DNA from: Haliea alexandrii
GTDB taxonomy: Bacteria > Pseudomonadota > Gammaproteobacteria > Pseudomonadales > Halieaceae
NCBI RefSeq assembly: GCF_003719295.1
Contig: NZ_RFLW01000001.1
Span: forward strand, 1,008,954 to 1,072,953
Direction: 5' to 3'
Length of the DNA: 64,000 nt
The notes under the pieces are model-generated. The model did no database searches, was not told where the DNA came from, and worked only from the letters and a program-made list of their open reading frames with translations. Shown here in pieces: positions 51,700 through 60,794 of the stretch. A program made the position numbers and the translations under genes. How positions within the stretch are numbered: the stretch's first letter is position 1; every line of letters begins with the position of its first letter.

Positions 51700-52653
51700 A
51701 TGCCCGCGCCTACGATTCCCCTGATTGATCTCGCCGCACCGCGCGCCGATGTTGTCGGCCGTCTCGCAGAAGCTGCCGCCGCGCCCGGTTTCTTCCAGGT
51801 GGTCAACAGCGGACTTGATGTCACCCTGGCAGATGGCACGCTGGCCTCGGCCCGTGCGTTTTTTGCCTGTGATGCGCAGGCCAAGCGCGCGGTCAGCCGC
51901 ACGCTGGAAAACCCGTTCGGCTACTATGATCGAGAGCTCACCAGGAACCTGCGTGACCGCAAGGAGATCTTCGACTTCGCGCCCGGTGAGGACACGCCGT
52001 GGCCTGCGGCCATGCCGGCTTTGCGCCCGGCGCTGGAATCCTTTGCCGCGGCGTGTCACGCACTCGCGCTGCGGCTCACGGCGCTGCTTTGCGAGGGCCT
52101 GGGGCAGGCGCCCGACAGTCTCCTGCCGCAGCTTTCGCCACACCACAGCAGCTTCCTGCGGCTGAACCACTACCCGTTGCACGATGTGTTGGCGGGGCAG
52201 GCGCCTGCGCCGGGGCCGCTTGGCATCAGCCCGCACACGGATGCTGGCGTACTGACTGTGTTGCTGCAGGACACAGTCTCGGGGCTGCAGGTGCAGGAGC
52301 AGGGCAGTTGGGTAGACGTTCCGCCGACGCCAGGTGCGCTGACCATCAACATCGGCGACATGCTGCAGGTGGCCGCCAATGATCGATTCACGGCGCCTCT
52401 GCATCGCGTGCGAGCCAGCGATGGGCAGGCGCGATTGAGTATCGCGTACTTTCTGAACCCCGGTTACCAGGCCGTAATCGAGCCACTCCCCGGGCTTCTG
52501 TCTGCCGAGCCAGCGCACTATCGTGCCCTGTCGTGGAAGGAGTTTCGCGGGTTGCGTGCGCTTGGGGATTACGGTGATTATGGTCAGGAGGTACAGATCA
52601 GCGATTATCGTGCGGCAGCAATAGCGCCGACATCCAACCCGGGGGAAGACTGA
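51700..52653 (+). CDS. 2-oxoglutarate/Fe(II)-dependent oxygenase (isopenicillin N synthase-like)
   Basis: The 317-residue enzyme has the N-terminal PLIDL strand and DIOX_N helices, then the 2OG-FeII_Oxy domain. The iron ligands are His and Asp in SPHTDAGVLT (near residue 180) and His in PLHRVRAS (near 231), and the Arg-x-Ser that binds oxoglutarate is in ARLSIAYF. These enzymes hydroxylate or ring-close small molecules. It lies 82 bp after the BCCT carrier, so oxidation of an imported quaternary amine is possible but unproven. Its TGA overlaps the next ATG. Confidence 0.9.
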   Translation: MPAPTIPLIDLAAPRADVVGRLAEAAAAPGFFQVVNSGLDVTLADGTLASARAFFACDAQAKRAVSRTLENPFGYYDRELTRNLRDRKEIFDFAPGEDTPWPAAMPALRPALESFAAACHALALRLTALLCEGLGQAPDSLLPQLSPHHSSFLRLNHYPLHDVLAGQAPAPGPLGISPHTDAGVLTVLLQDTVSGLQVQEQGSWVDVPPTPGALTINIGDMLQVAANDRFTAPLHRVRASDGQARLSIAYFLNPGYQAVIEPLPGLLSAEPAHYRALSWKEFRGLRALGDYGDYGQEVQISDYRAAAIAPTSNPGED

Positions 52654-53072
52654 TGGACCGATTTACACGTCGTTATCTGGTATTGCTCGGTGCCCTGCTG
52701 GCCGTGGCGTTGATCATCTGGGTGGCGAGTCGTGACGGGCGGGTAGCCGAGCTCAACGCCCTGTTGACCGCCGATGACGAGCTGGCAGCCTATCCGTTTC
52801 AGTTCAGCGTCAGGGAGATCAATAACGGTGTCGCCTTTGTGACCAGCCCGCGCTCGGCGCAGGTGCCGGTGATGCAGTTTCTACATACGGCTTTCCCTGC
52901 GCTACGCGACAAGGATGTGCAGCATCCCGAGATGATGGCAGCACAGGATCGACTGGTGGCTGTGCAGTCACATGCCGCGGAGCTGGTGCAGGCGCATCCG
53001 GAGGTCAATGCGGTACGCTGGGTGCTGGACGAGCGCTGGTTTGCCGAGCGCGGCGTTATGCTGGCGCCGTAA
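52653..53072 (+). CDS. Hypothetical protein with N-terminal membrane anchor
   Basis: I do not recognise this 139-residue protein. It starts with one TM segment (YLVLLGALLAVALIIWVA, about 8-25) and continues as a soluble domain, presumably periplasmic, with repeated hydrophobic/charged pattern (VAFVTSPRSAQVPVMQFL, VNAVRWVLDERWFAERG). Its ATG overlaps the oxygenase stop (TGATG), so it is coupled to that gene. No cysteines or catalytic motifs are evident. A 243-bp gap to rnt follows in which I see no gene. Confidence 0.7.
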   Translation: MDRFTRRYLVLLGALLAVALIIWVASRDGRVAELNALLTADDELAAYPFQFSVREINNGVAFVTSPRSAQVPVMQFLHTAFPALRDKDVQHPEMMAAQDRLVAVQSHAAELVQAHPEVNAVRWVLDERWFAERGVMLAP

Positions 53073-53315
53073 TTGCGGCGTTCAATCTTCAATGCCTGAT
53101 AGCGGCTTTACTGTACGCGCCGGCGAGCACAATAAGGCGCTTGACTCAAACAAGGGCAACAATTTGGCGCGGCGGTAGCACTTTGGCTCCACGGATGGCC
53201 TGCTATACAAGCACGACCTTGCGCTGTGTCGAATGCCGGGCATGGGGCCGGTGTTAGGGGTGCTGGAAAAGGTGATTACCCTGCCGGACGCGCACCACGG
53301 TCTGGGCAAGCCCGC

Positions 53316-53951
53316 TCAATCGTAGCTGGGCATCCAGCCGCCGGATTCTTTCCAGCGGTTGACGATGTCGCAGAACAGGTCGGCAGTGCGTTCTGCGTCG
53401 TAGGCCGCAGAGTGTGCTTCGGCGTTATCGAAAGCGATGCCGGCTTCCTTGCAGGCCTTGGCCAGTACCGTCTGGCCGTAGGCGAGCCCGGCCAGTGTGG
53501 CGGTGTCGAAAAACGAGAACGGGTGGAACGGGTTGCGTTTGATGCTGCAGCGCTCTACCGCCGCGTTGACGAAACCGGCATCGAAGTGCGCGTTGTGCCC
53601 AACCAGTATCGCCCGGTTGCAGCCCTGGTCACGAATTTCCTTGCGCACAATACGGAACAGCTCGCTGAACGCATCTTCTTCGCTCATGGCCTCGCGAAAC
53701 GGGTGCCAGGGGTCGATGCCGGTAAAGTCCAGCGCGGCCTGCTCGATATTCGCGCCTTCGAACGGCTTGACGTTGAAGCTCCAGGTGCGGTGCACCGCCA
53801 GGTTGCCGTCTTCATCCATGCGCACGATGGTCGCGGCAATCTCCAGCACTGCGTCGGTCGCGGCGACAAAGCCCCCGGTCTCCACATCAATAACGACCGG
53901 CAGGAAGCCGCGGAAGCGGTCGCAGATGCGTTGTTCGCTGCCTTCTGTCAA
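53316..53951 (-). CDS. rnt: Ribonuclease T
   Basis: RNase T is a DEDDh 3'-5' exoribonuclease that trims tRNA and other stable RNA 3' ends. The 211-residue protein aligns with E. coli RNase T, with the catalytic [10 protein letters not shown] (first Asp/Glu), [11 protein letters not shown] (Asp) and [14 protein letters not shown] (His and last Asp). It starts at TTG 53951, which overlaps the pyrC TGA (TTGA), a coupling that also limits translation. The pyrC-rnt order and nearby argG match Pseudomonas. Confidence 0.96.
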   Translation of the reverse strand: MTEGSEQRICDRFRGFLPVVIDVETGGFVAATDAVLEIAATIVRMDEDGNLAVHRTWSFNVKPFEGANIEQAALDFTGIDPWHPFREAMSEEDAFSELFRIVRKEIRDQGCNRAILVGHNAHFDAGFVNAAVERCSIKRNPFHPFSFFDTATLAGLAYGQTVLAKACKEAGIAFDNAEAHSAAYDAERTADLFCDIVNRWKESGGWMPSYD

Positions 53952-55000
53952 CTGCTCGCGGCCTCGCTGCCCACCTGCCAGGCGACAGCTTCGCCGGCGC
54001 GCAGCGGGGTCATGTGGGTGTCGGCGATCGGCAGTTGCGCCGGCACTGTCCAGCTCGTTTTACGCAGGATAATGCGATCGCGGTTGCGCGGCAGCCGGTA
54101 GAAGTCGGCGCCGAAATGGCTGGCAAACGCTTCCAGCCGGTCCAGCGCGCCGGCGGCCTCGAAGGCTTCCGCATACAGTTCCAGCGCAGCGTGTGCGGTG
54201 TAGCAACCGGCACAGCCGCAGGCGGTTTCCTTGCGCCCGGTGGCGTGAGGTGCGGAATCGGTACCGAGGAAGAAACGCGGGCTGCCGGAGGTTGCGGCGC
54301 GCAGCAGGGCCGCCTGGTGCGTATTGCGCTTCAGCACCGGCAGACAGTAGTAGTGCGGGCGAATGCCGCCCACCAGCATGTCGTTGCGGTTGAGCAGCAG
54401 GTGATGGGCGGTGATGGTCGCGGCCACATTGCCTGGCGCAGTGCTGACAAAGTCGACGGCGTCGGCGGTGGTGATGTGCTCCAGCACCACCCTGAGCCCG
54501 GGAAAGCGCGCCACGATCGGTGCCAGGTGACGGTCAATGAAGACTTTTTCCCGGTCGAAGATATCCACCGCGTGGTCGGTGACTTCGCCGTGAATAAGCA
54601 GTGGCAGATCGACCTCCTGCATGGCCTCCAGCGTGGGGTATAGCCCCTCGAGTTCCGCCACGCCTGCGTCCGAGTTGGTGGTCGCCCCGGCAGGATACAG
54701 CTTCACCGCATGCACAAAGTCGCTGTCGGCGGCGCGGCGAATTTCATCGGCACTGGTGGTGTCGGTCAGGTAGAGTGTCATCAGCGGTTCGAAACGCCGC
54801 TCCAGCCCGTCCATGGCGTCCAGAATGCGCTCGCGATAGGCCGCTGCGGCCGCCACGGTGGTCACCGGCGGTGTCAGGTTGGGCATGACAATGGCGCGGC
54901 CAAAATAACGTGCCATATCGGCACAGGTCTGCGTTAACGCAGCGTCGTCACGCAGGTGAACGTGCCAGTCATCGGGGCGAAGGAGGGAGAGTTCAGTCAC
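53948..55000 (-). CDS. pyrC: Dihydroorotase (PyrC type)
   Basis: PyrC cyclises carbamoyl aspartate to dihydroorotate in pyrimidine synthesis. The 350-residue enzyme is the short homodimeric class. Visible features are [10 protein letters not shown] (zinc HxH), [15 protein letters not shown] with the bridging Lys, LLIHGEVTD and [12 protein letters not shown] (His ligands), and [15 protein letters not shown] with the catalytic Asp. It begins at GTG 55000 with only a weak ribosome binding site, and overlaps rnt at its end. It is divergent from argG over 128 bp. Confidence 0.97.
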   Translation of the reverse strand: MTELSLLRPDDWHVHLRDDAALTQTCADMARYFGRAIVMPNLTPPVTTVAAAAAYRERILDAMDGLERRFEPLMTLYLTDTTSADEIRRAADSDFVHAVKLYPAGATTNSDAGVAELEGLYPTLEAMQEVDLPLLIHGEVTDHAVDIFDREKVFIDRHLAPIVARFPGLRVVLEHITTADAVDFVSTAPGNVAATITAHHLLLNRNDMLVGGIRPHYYCLPVLKRNTHQAALLRAATSGSPRFFLGTDSAPHATGRKETACGCAGCYTAHAALELYAEAFEAAGALDRLEAFASHFGADFYRLPRNRDRIILRKTSWTVPAQLPIADTHMTPLRAGEAVAWQVGSEAASS

Positions 55001-55128
55001 AGCAAGCCACGGCAGGAAATGTCAGCGAGGATGGTAACGTAAAGGGCCGCCCACGGGAATACGGGCTGGGAATCCCGCCGGTGGGCGCGTAAAATACACG
55101 GTTTTGCGCCTTCCCTACGGAGCGAGTT

Positions 55129-56349
55129 ATGTCAGATGTGAAAAAAGTGGTTCTGGCCTATTCAGGCGGTCTCGATACTTCGGTCATTGTGCGCTGGCTG
55201 CAGGATCACTACGGATGTGAGGTCGTCACCTTCACGGCCGACATTGGTCAGGGTGAAGAGGTGGCGCCAGCGCGCGCCAAAGCGGAGGCGCTGGGTGTCA
55301 AGGAAATCTACATTGATGACCTGCGCGAGGAGTTTGTGCGCGACTTCGTGTTCCCCATGTTCCGCGCGAATACTGTTTATGAGGGTGAGTACCTGCTCGG
55401 TACGTCCATTGCCCGCCCGCTGATCGCCAAGCGGCTGATCGAGATTGCCAATGAAACCGGCGCGGATGCCATTTCCCATGGCGCTACCGGCAAGGGTAAC
55501 GACCAGGTGCGTTTCGAACTCGGTGCCTATGCGCTGAAGCCGGGCATCAAGGTCATCGCCCCGTGGCGGGAATGGGACCTCACGTCGCGTGAGACGCTCA
55601 TGGCCTATTGTGAAGAGCGCAACATTCCGGTCGATTACAGCAAGAGCAAGAAGAAGTCACCCTACTCGATGGATGCCAACCTGCTGCACATCTCCTACGA
55701 AGGTGGCATTCTGGAAGACCCGTGGTCCGAAGCGGAAGAGGACATGTGGCGTTGGAGTGTCAGCCCCGAGGCCGCGCCGGACACCCCCACTTACATAGAG
55801 CTGGATTTTGAAGGCGGCGACATCGTTGCGATTGATGGCGAGCGCCTGAGCCCGGCAACGGTGCTGGAACGTTTGAATGTCGTCGGCGGTGCGAACGGAA
55901 TTGGCCGCCTGGACCTGGTGGAAAACCGCTATGTGGGCATGAAGTCCCGCGGCTGCTACGAAACGCCCGGTGGCACCATCATTCTCAAGGCACACCGTGC
56001 GATCGAATCCCTCACTCTGGACCGCGAGGTGGCGCACCTGAAGGACGACCTGATGCCGCGCTACGCCGAGATGATCTACAACGGTTACTGGTGGTCGCCT
56101 GAGCGACGCATGCTGCAGTCGGCAATTGACCAGACCCAGGCCGTGGTGAATGGCAAGGTGCGTTTGAAGTTGTACAAAGGCAACGTCATTCTTGCCGGGC
56201 GCCAGTCTGCCGACAGCCTCTTCGACGCGAGCATCGCCACGTTTGAAGATGATGCAGGGGCCTACGACCAGAAAGATGCGGAAGGCTTCATCAAACTGAA
56301 TGCCCTGCGCATGCGCATTGCCGCGAACAAGGGTCGCCACCCCGCATGA
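55129..56349 (+). CDS. argG: Argininosuccinate synthase
   Basis: ArgG joins citrulline and aspartate with ATP in arginine synthesis. The 406-residue protein is the standard short type with the N-type ATP loop [12 protein letters not shown] near residue 9, [28 protein letters not shown], and [29 protein letters not shown] precedes the ATG. It is a single gene, separated from the P450 gene by a GC-rich hairpin. Confidence 0.99.
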   Translation: MSDVKKVVLAYSGGLDTSVIVRWLQDHYGCEVVTFTADIGQGEEVAPARAKAEALGVKEIYIDDLREEFVRDFVFPMFRANTVYEGEYLLGTSIARPLIAKRLIEIANETGADAISHGATGKGNDQVRFELGAYALKPGIKVIAPWREWDLTSRETLMAYCEERNIPVDYSKSKKKSPYSMDANLLHISYEGGILEDPWSEAEEDMWRWSVSPEAAPDTPTYIELDFEGGDIVAIDGERLSPATVLERLNVVGGANGIGRLDLVENRYVGMKSRGCYETPGGTIILKAHRAIESLTLDREVAHLKDDLMPRYAEMIYNGYWWSPERRMLQSAIDQTQAVVNGKVRLKLYKGNVILAGRQSADSLFDASIATFEDDAGAYDQKDAEGFIKLNALRMRIAANKGRHPA

Positions 56350-56356
56350 GGCAGCC

Positions 56357-56381
56357 GCCGGGGCCGCTTCGGCGCCCCGGC
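56357..56381 (+). terminator. GC-rich hairpin after argG
   Basis: GCCGGGGC (56357-56364) and GCCCCGGC (56374-56381) form a strong 8-bp stem with a nine-base loop, 7 bp after the argG stop. The T-tract is missing, so it may be a weak terminator or an mRNA 3'-end stabiliser. Confidence 0.4.
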
Positions 56382-56506
56382 AACCTGTTCGCCTTGCAAG
56401 CCCTGCGTTGCTAGACCGCCGCACGCCCACATTGCGAGGGCGCCGGAGAAAGGGTGACGCGTTATCGGGGAAAGGCGCTGACAAAGCGCTCGCGCCCGTC
56501 CTTCAT

Positions 56507-57769
56507 TCAGGTCAGTGTGTAGCGCACCGGCATGGACTTGAGCCCGCCGACGAAAATGGCCTTGATCCACTCCGGGTCACCGTTGAACTGCATGTCTTTC
56601 AAGCGCGGCAGCAGTTCGCGGAAGAAGCATCCCACCTCCATTGCTGCGAGGTGCTGGCCCAGGCACATGTGCGAACCGTAGCCGAATGCCAGCTGCTGCT
56701 TCGGGTCGCGCAGCAGGTCGAGCCGGTTCGGGTGGTCGAAGGCTTGCGGATCGCGGTTGGCGGCCGGGTACCAGAGCGCAATGTTGTCGCCCGCCTGGAT
56801 CTGCTTGCCGTGCAATTCCAGCGACTCCGTTGCGGTGCGCACCATGTGTCGCACGGGAGAGACCCAGCGAATCACTTCCTTGGCGGCGCCCACATCGAGG
56901 TCCGGGCGCCCGCGCCAGAGGGCCAGCTGGTCAGGGTGTTCCAGCAACGCCTTCATGCCGCCGCCGATGGCTGCGGATGTGGTGTCGTGCCCGGCGCTCG
57001 CAGTAATGATGAAGTAGCTGGCCTGGTCGAGCACGTTCATCGGCTCGCCATCCACCTCGGCGTTGGCCAGTACCGTGGCCAGGTCGTCCTTCGGGTTCTT
57101 CTTGCGGTCTTCAATCACCTCGCTGAAATAGGCGCCGAAATCGTTCAGGACTTCCAGGCCGGCGGTTTCGCTGTCGGCGCGTTGCAGCGCCGGGTCCTGG
57201 CTGCCGAACATTTCCTGGGTCAGCTTGAGCATGGTGCCTTCAGCTTCCCGCGGCAGGCCCAGAATGGAGAGAATAATACGCAGTGGGAAAAGCAGGGCGA
57301 TGTCGCGCACGAAGTCGCACTCGCTGCCCATCTCCTGCATTTTGTCCACAAACTCTTTTGACAGCGCTTCTACTTCGGCGCGCAGCGACTCGATGCTGCG
57401 GGGCAGAAACCACTCCCGGGTCACCTTGCGCAGCTTCAGGTGTTTGGGCCGGTCCATGTGAATCAGGGTTTCCAGCCCGTTGCGCGTACCGAAGCGCTCC
57501 AGCAGTGCCTCTTCAAAGGCCGTGGGAATAAGCACGGTGCGTGGGGCGCTCAGAAAGCGGTCGTTCTCGCTGCCAATGCGCTTGATATCGTCATAGCGCG
57601 ACAGTGACCAGAAAGGGCGGTAGTCCGGGTGCTCGACCAAGGCCACCGGGTCGTTGGCGCGCAGGTAGTCGAACAGCGCATACATGCTGCGTTCGTCACC
57701 CATGATATGGGCGTTGAGCACGTCGGCGGGCTTGAAGGGGGGTGTTTGCTGCTGGCTGGCACCGGTCAC
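56507..57769 (-). CDS. Cytochrome P450
   Basis: A 420-residue soluble bacterial P450 that inserts oxygen into an organic substrate. Motifs in order: I-helix SAGHDTTSA near residue 240, the K-helix ExxR in KEVIRW, and the heme-binding loop FGYGSHMCLGQHLA with Cys at about 369. It resembles the CYP125/CYP142-like branch that acts on steroid or terpenoid side chains, but family assignment needs comparison. The start is GTG 57769 behind AGGAG. No ferredoxin or reductase gene is adjacent. The amidohydrolase gene lies 15 bp upstream on the same strand, so they may be cotranscribed. Confidence 0.93.
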   Translation of the reverse strand: MTGASQQQTPPFKPADVLNAHIMGDERSMYALFDYLRANDPVALVEHPDYRPFWSLSRYDDIKRIGSENDRFLSAPRTVLIPTAFEEALLERFGTRNGLETLIHMDRPKHLKLRKVTREWFLPRSIESLRAEVEALSKEFVDKMQEMGSECDFVRDIALLFPLRIILSILGLPREAEGTMLKLTQEMFGSQDPALQRADSETAGLEVLNDFGAYFSEVIEDRKKNPKDDLATVLANAEVDGEPMNVLDQASYFIITASAGHDTTSAAIGGGMKALLEHPDQLALWRGRPDLDVGAAKEVIRWVSPVRHMVRTATESLELHGKQIQAGDNIALWYPAANRDPQAFDHPNRLDLLRDPKQQLAFGYGSHMCLGQHLAAMEVGCFFRELLPRLKDMQFNGDPEWIKAIFVGGLKSMPVRYTLT

Positions 57770-57784
57770 GGCAGGCTCCTGTTA

Positions 57785-59095
57785 TTAGCGCAGTTGGTTT
57801 TTGTAAACGTGGCCAGCTTTCATCACAAAGCCCACATCCAGCAGGCTTGCGACGTCATCCAGCGGTGAGGTTTCGAGCGCGATGATGTCGGCATGCTTGC
57901 CCGGCTCCAGCGTGCCCAGCGTGCTGGACATGTCGATCAGGTCGGCCGCACTCACGGTGGCGCTGACCAGGATTTCCATCGGGGTCATGCCGGCTTCCTG
58001 CATGAGCACCGCTTCCTGCGCGTTATCACCGTGGCGGGAGACGCCGGTGTCAGTACCAAAGGCAACCTTCACCCCGGCCTTGTGGGCCTTGGCAAAGTTG
58101 GACTGCATGTCGTTGCCCACGCGAATGGCTTTCTCGCGGATGGCGGGGCTCATGAAGTCGGACTCGGTGGCCATAATCTTTACCGTGTGGCCCGCCAGCA
58201 GTGTGGGCACCAGGTAGGCGCCGGTGGACTTGAACAGTTTGATCGACTTCGGCCCTACATAGGTGCCGTGCTCAATGCTCGCCACACCCGCTTCCAGCGC
58301 GGCGATAATGCCATCCTCCTGGTGGGCGTGGCTGATCACCTTGCGCCCCATGCGCTGGGCGGCCTGCACCACCTCGCGCAGCTCGTCCATTTCCATCTGC
58401 TGCCCGGTGCCGGTGGCGCGGTCCGTGAGTACGCCACCGGTAGAGGTGATCTTGATCAGGTCGGCGCCGTACTTGATGGCGTCGCGGGTGGCACGGCGGC
58501 AGTCATAGGGGCCGTCACAAACGGTGGGGCGGGTATAGAACTCCATCAGTTCCGGTTTCATACCGCTGACGTCGTTGTGCCCCCCGGTTACGCCCACGCC
58601 ACCGGCGGCGATGATCCGCGGGCCGTCAATCCAGCCTTGGTTGATGGCATCGCGCAGGGCGTACATTTCCTGCGGGCTGGAGCCGGCGTCCCGCAGTGTG
58701 GTGAAACCGGCCTGCAGTGTGCGCTGGGCGTACATCAGCGAGCGCATTTGCATGAGCTGGCTGGATTCCTTGAGTGTCTGACGGTCATCGTCCGGGCCCA
58801 GTTCACCCTGCAGGTGAACGTGCATATCCATCAGGCCGGGCATGACGAAGGCCTGCTTCAGGTCGACGACAGTGGCGCTGGCATCAATGCTGCCCGGGTC
58901 ACGGTACCCCGCCAGTACGTCGCTTACTCTGCCATCGCGAATTACCACGGTCTGTTCCTGCAGGGGGCTTTCTCCGGGCACGGCAAGCAGAGTCCCCGCG
59001 TGAATCACCGTGGTGGCGGCCTGGGTCGCGGCGGCTCCGCCAAGCAAGGCGGACAGTGTGAGCGCTCGAGTAAGGTTCTGCAGCAGGCAGCGCAT
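57785..59095 (-). CDS. Secreted amidohydrolase family protein
   Basis: The 436-residue protein has a signal peptide (LTRALTLSALLGGAAATQA) and an amidohydrolase TIM-barrel: VMPGLMDMHVHLQGELG gives the HxH metal site, then the DLIKITSTGGV strand with a candidate carbamylated Lys, VISHAHQEDGI and IEHGTYVG histidines, and the catalytic Asp in VAFGTDTGVSRHG; a final ELAxTGE-like segment DIIALETSPLDD follows. This is the periplasmic imidazolonepropionase-like/Xaa-Pro dipeptidase-like group. Start is the ATG ending at 59095; the longer frame has no homology. It is divergent from the dioxygenase gene. Confidence 0.9.
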   Translation of the reverse strand: MRCLLQNLTRALTLSALLGGAAATQAATTVIHAGTLLAVPGESPLQEQTVVIRDGRVSDVLAGYRDPGSIDASATVVDLKQAFVMPGLMDMHVHLQGELGPDDDRQTLKESSQLMQMRSLMYAQRTLQAGFTTLRDAGSSPQEMYALRDAINQGWIDGPRIIAAGGVGVTGGHNDVSGMKPELMEFYTRPTVCDGPYDCRRATRDAIKYGADLIKITSTGGVLTDRATGTGQQMEMDELREVVQAAQRMGRKVISHAHQEDGIIAALEAGVASIEHGTYVGPKSIKLFKSTGAYLVPTLLAGHTVKIMATESDFMSPAIREKAIRVGNDMQSNFAKAHKAGVKVAFGTDTGVSRHGDNAQEAVLMQEAGMTPMEILVSATVSAADLIDMSSTLGTLEPGKHADIIALETSPLDDVASLLDVGFVMKAGHVYKNQLR

Positions 59096-59370
59096 GCGGG
59101 TTCTCCTGTGGAGTTCAGTGATTTTCCAATGCGCTGCAGTATGCCAAAACCCGGCGGGTTCGAAAGGGTCATTTTTGGCCACAATACGCTTTGTCGGCCA
59201 AATGTGCCGTTCACACTGCGCTGCCATGACAGCAGTGGGCACGCTTGCCACAATGTCGAAGTGTAAGACGGCACAGAACTGAGGTGGCAGGCAATGGCAG
59301 CACACCGGCGGATGGTAGCGCCGCACAGAGATGCGGCCAGCGCGCTGGAACGGCGCGTAGCGCGGGTTCT

Positions 59371-60159
59371 ATGCTGACACGCCTGTTCATTTCCCATGGC
59401 GGTGGGCCGCTGCCCTTATTGGGTGACCCCGGGCATGCCGAACTGGTGGCGGCGCTGCAACGCATCGCCGCCGAGCTGCCGCGCCCTCGCGCCATTATTG
59501 TGGCCAGTGCGCACTGGGAGGCGGCCCAGCCGACGGTCACCACTGGCGCTGCCCCTGAACTGTTCTACGACTACTACGGTTTTCCCCCGGAATCCTACGC
59601 CATTCCGTACCCTGCGCCGGGGCACCCGGCACTGGCACGGGAGGTGTTGTCCGCTCTGGAGGGTGCCGGGCTTGTGGCGGCGGGTGACGCCAGCCGCGGT
59701 TTCGACCACGGGCTGTTCGTGCCGCTGAAAATCCTCTACCCGGAAGCCGACATTCCCTGCATCCAGCTTTCCCTATTGGCGTCGATGGACGCCGAGGCAC
59801 ACCTGGGCATGGGGCGTGCACTCGCCGCCCTGGACGGTGAGGGCCTGTTATTGATTGGCTCCGGTTCGTCCTTCCATAACGTGCAGGCGTTTTTTGGCCA
59901 ACGTGAACCCTCTCTGTACACACGCAACCGCGCCTTTGAAGACTGGCTGGTCGACACACTCGCCGAAGCCCCGCTGGACGACGCGGAGCGCGAAGCGCGG
60001 CTACTGCAGTGGGAGCGGGCGCCCCATGCGCGGTTCTGCCACCCGCGGGAGGAGCACCTGCTGCCACTGCTGGTGTGTGCCGGTGTTGCGCCGGGCCCGG
60101 CAACGCGGGTGTGGCGGTTCGGCAGCATGGGTATGCAGGGCAGCTGTTTTGCGTGGTAG
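59371..60159 (+). CDS. Extradiol (DODA-type) ring-cleavage dioxygenase family protein
   Basis: A 262-residue class III extradiol dioxygenase-fold protein of the DODA/YgiD group, which open catechol rings such as DOPA. Metal and substrate histidines are seen in LFISHGGGPLPLLG, VASAHWEAAQPTV, SRGFDHGLFVPL and GSGSSFHNVQAF. The ATG at 59371 (MLTRLFISHGG) matches the family start. The natural substrate is unknown. It is divergent from the amidohydrolase and is followed 38 bp later by a DUF924 gene on the same strand. Confidence 0.88.
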   Translation: MLTRLFISHGGGPLPLLGDPGHAELVAALQRIAAELPRPRAIIVASAHWEAAQPTVTTGAAPELFYDYYGFPPESYAIPYPAPGHPALAREVLSALEGAGLVAAGDASRGFDHGLFVPLKILYPEADIPCIQLSLLASMDAEAHLGMGRALAALDGEGLLLIGSGSSFHNVQAFFGQREPSLYTRNRAFEDWLVDTLAEAPLDDAEREARLLQWERAPHARFCHPREEHLLPLLVCAGVAPGPATRVWRFGSMGMQGSCFAW

Positions 60160-60197
60160 GGTGAAGTGATCCTGTAGGCGACGTAGTGGAGCAGGAG

Positions 60198-60740
60198 ATG
60201 GTGCAGCCTGAAGATATTCTCAGGTTCTGGTTTGACGAGCTGAAACCGGCGCAGTGGTGGACCGTGGATGCCGCGCTGGATGCCCAATTGCGCGAGCGAT
60301 TTCTCGCCACTCTGGAGCAGGCGGCGCGCTGTGAGCTGGCGCTCTGGCGCAGCACGGCGCGTGGGCGCCTGGCCGAGGTGATCGTGCTGGACCAGTTTTC
60401 CCGCAACATCTTTCGTGACACCCCCGGCGCTTTCGCGCAGGATCCCCTCGCGCTGGGCCTGGCGCAGGAAGCGGTGGCCGGCGGCGCGCTGCAGGCGCTC
60501 GAGCCCAGCCAGCGCAGTTTCCTGCTGATGCCGTACATGCACAGCGAGTCGCGTTGGGTGCACGAGGTGGCCGAACCCTTGTTCAAAGAATGGGCGGCGG
60601 CCAACAATCACCGTTTTGAACTGCGGCACAAGGAAATTATCGACCGCTTTGGTCGTTATCCCCACCGCAATGCGATTCTCGGGCGCGAGTCCACGGCGGA
60701 GGAGCGCGAGTTTCTCACCCAGCCCGGTTCCAGTTTCTAG
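60198..60740 (+). CDS. DUF924 family protein
   Basis: The 180-residue all-helical protein belongs to DUF924, whose fold resembles a TPR-like bundle and whose activity is unknown. Characteristic segments are ILRFWFDELKPAQWW near the start, LAEVIVLDQFSRNIFRDTP, FLLMPYMHSESRWVHE and HKEIIDRFGRYPHRNAILGR. I start at ATG 60198 behind GGAG; GTG 60186 is also possible and adds four residues. It follows the dioxygenase gene and is convergent with dnaE2. Confidence 0.88.
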   Translation: MVQPEDILRFWFDELKPAQWWTVDAALDAQLRERFLATLEQAARCELALWRSTARGRLAEVIVLDQFSRNIFRDTPGAFAQDPLALGLAQEAVAGGALQALEPSQRSFLLMPYMHSESRWVHEVAEPLFKEWAAANNHRFELRHKEIIDRFGRYPHRNAILGRESTAEEREFLTQPGSSF

Positions 60741-60794
60741 CGCGCCCAGCCTCCAACAGGGGGCGCATATTGTGGCGACAACGCCGCGGGCGCA

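Noticed and set aside
53073..53315. Possible gene in the gap between the 139-residue protein and rnt
   Set aside because: Open frames here (for example 53082-53309 on the minus strand) have no ribosome binding site or family resemblance; TTGACT and TATACA elements are not properly spaced as a promoter.
56300..57361. 353-codon plus-strand frame opposite the P450 gene
   Set aside because: The minus strand encodes an intact P450 with heme loop and ExxR; the opposing frame is a shadow.
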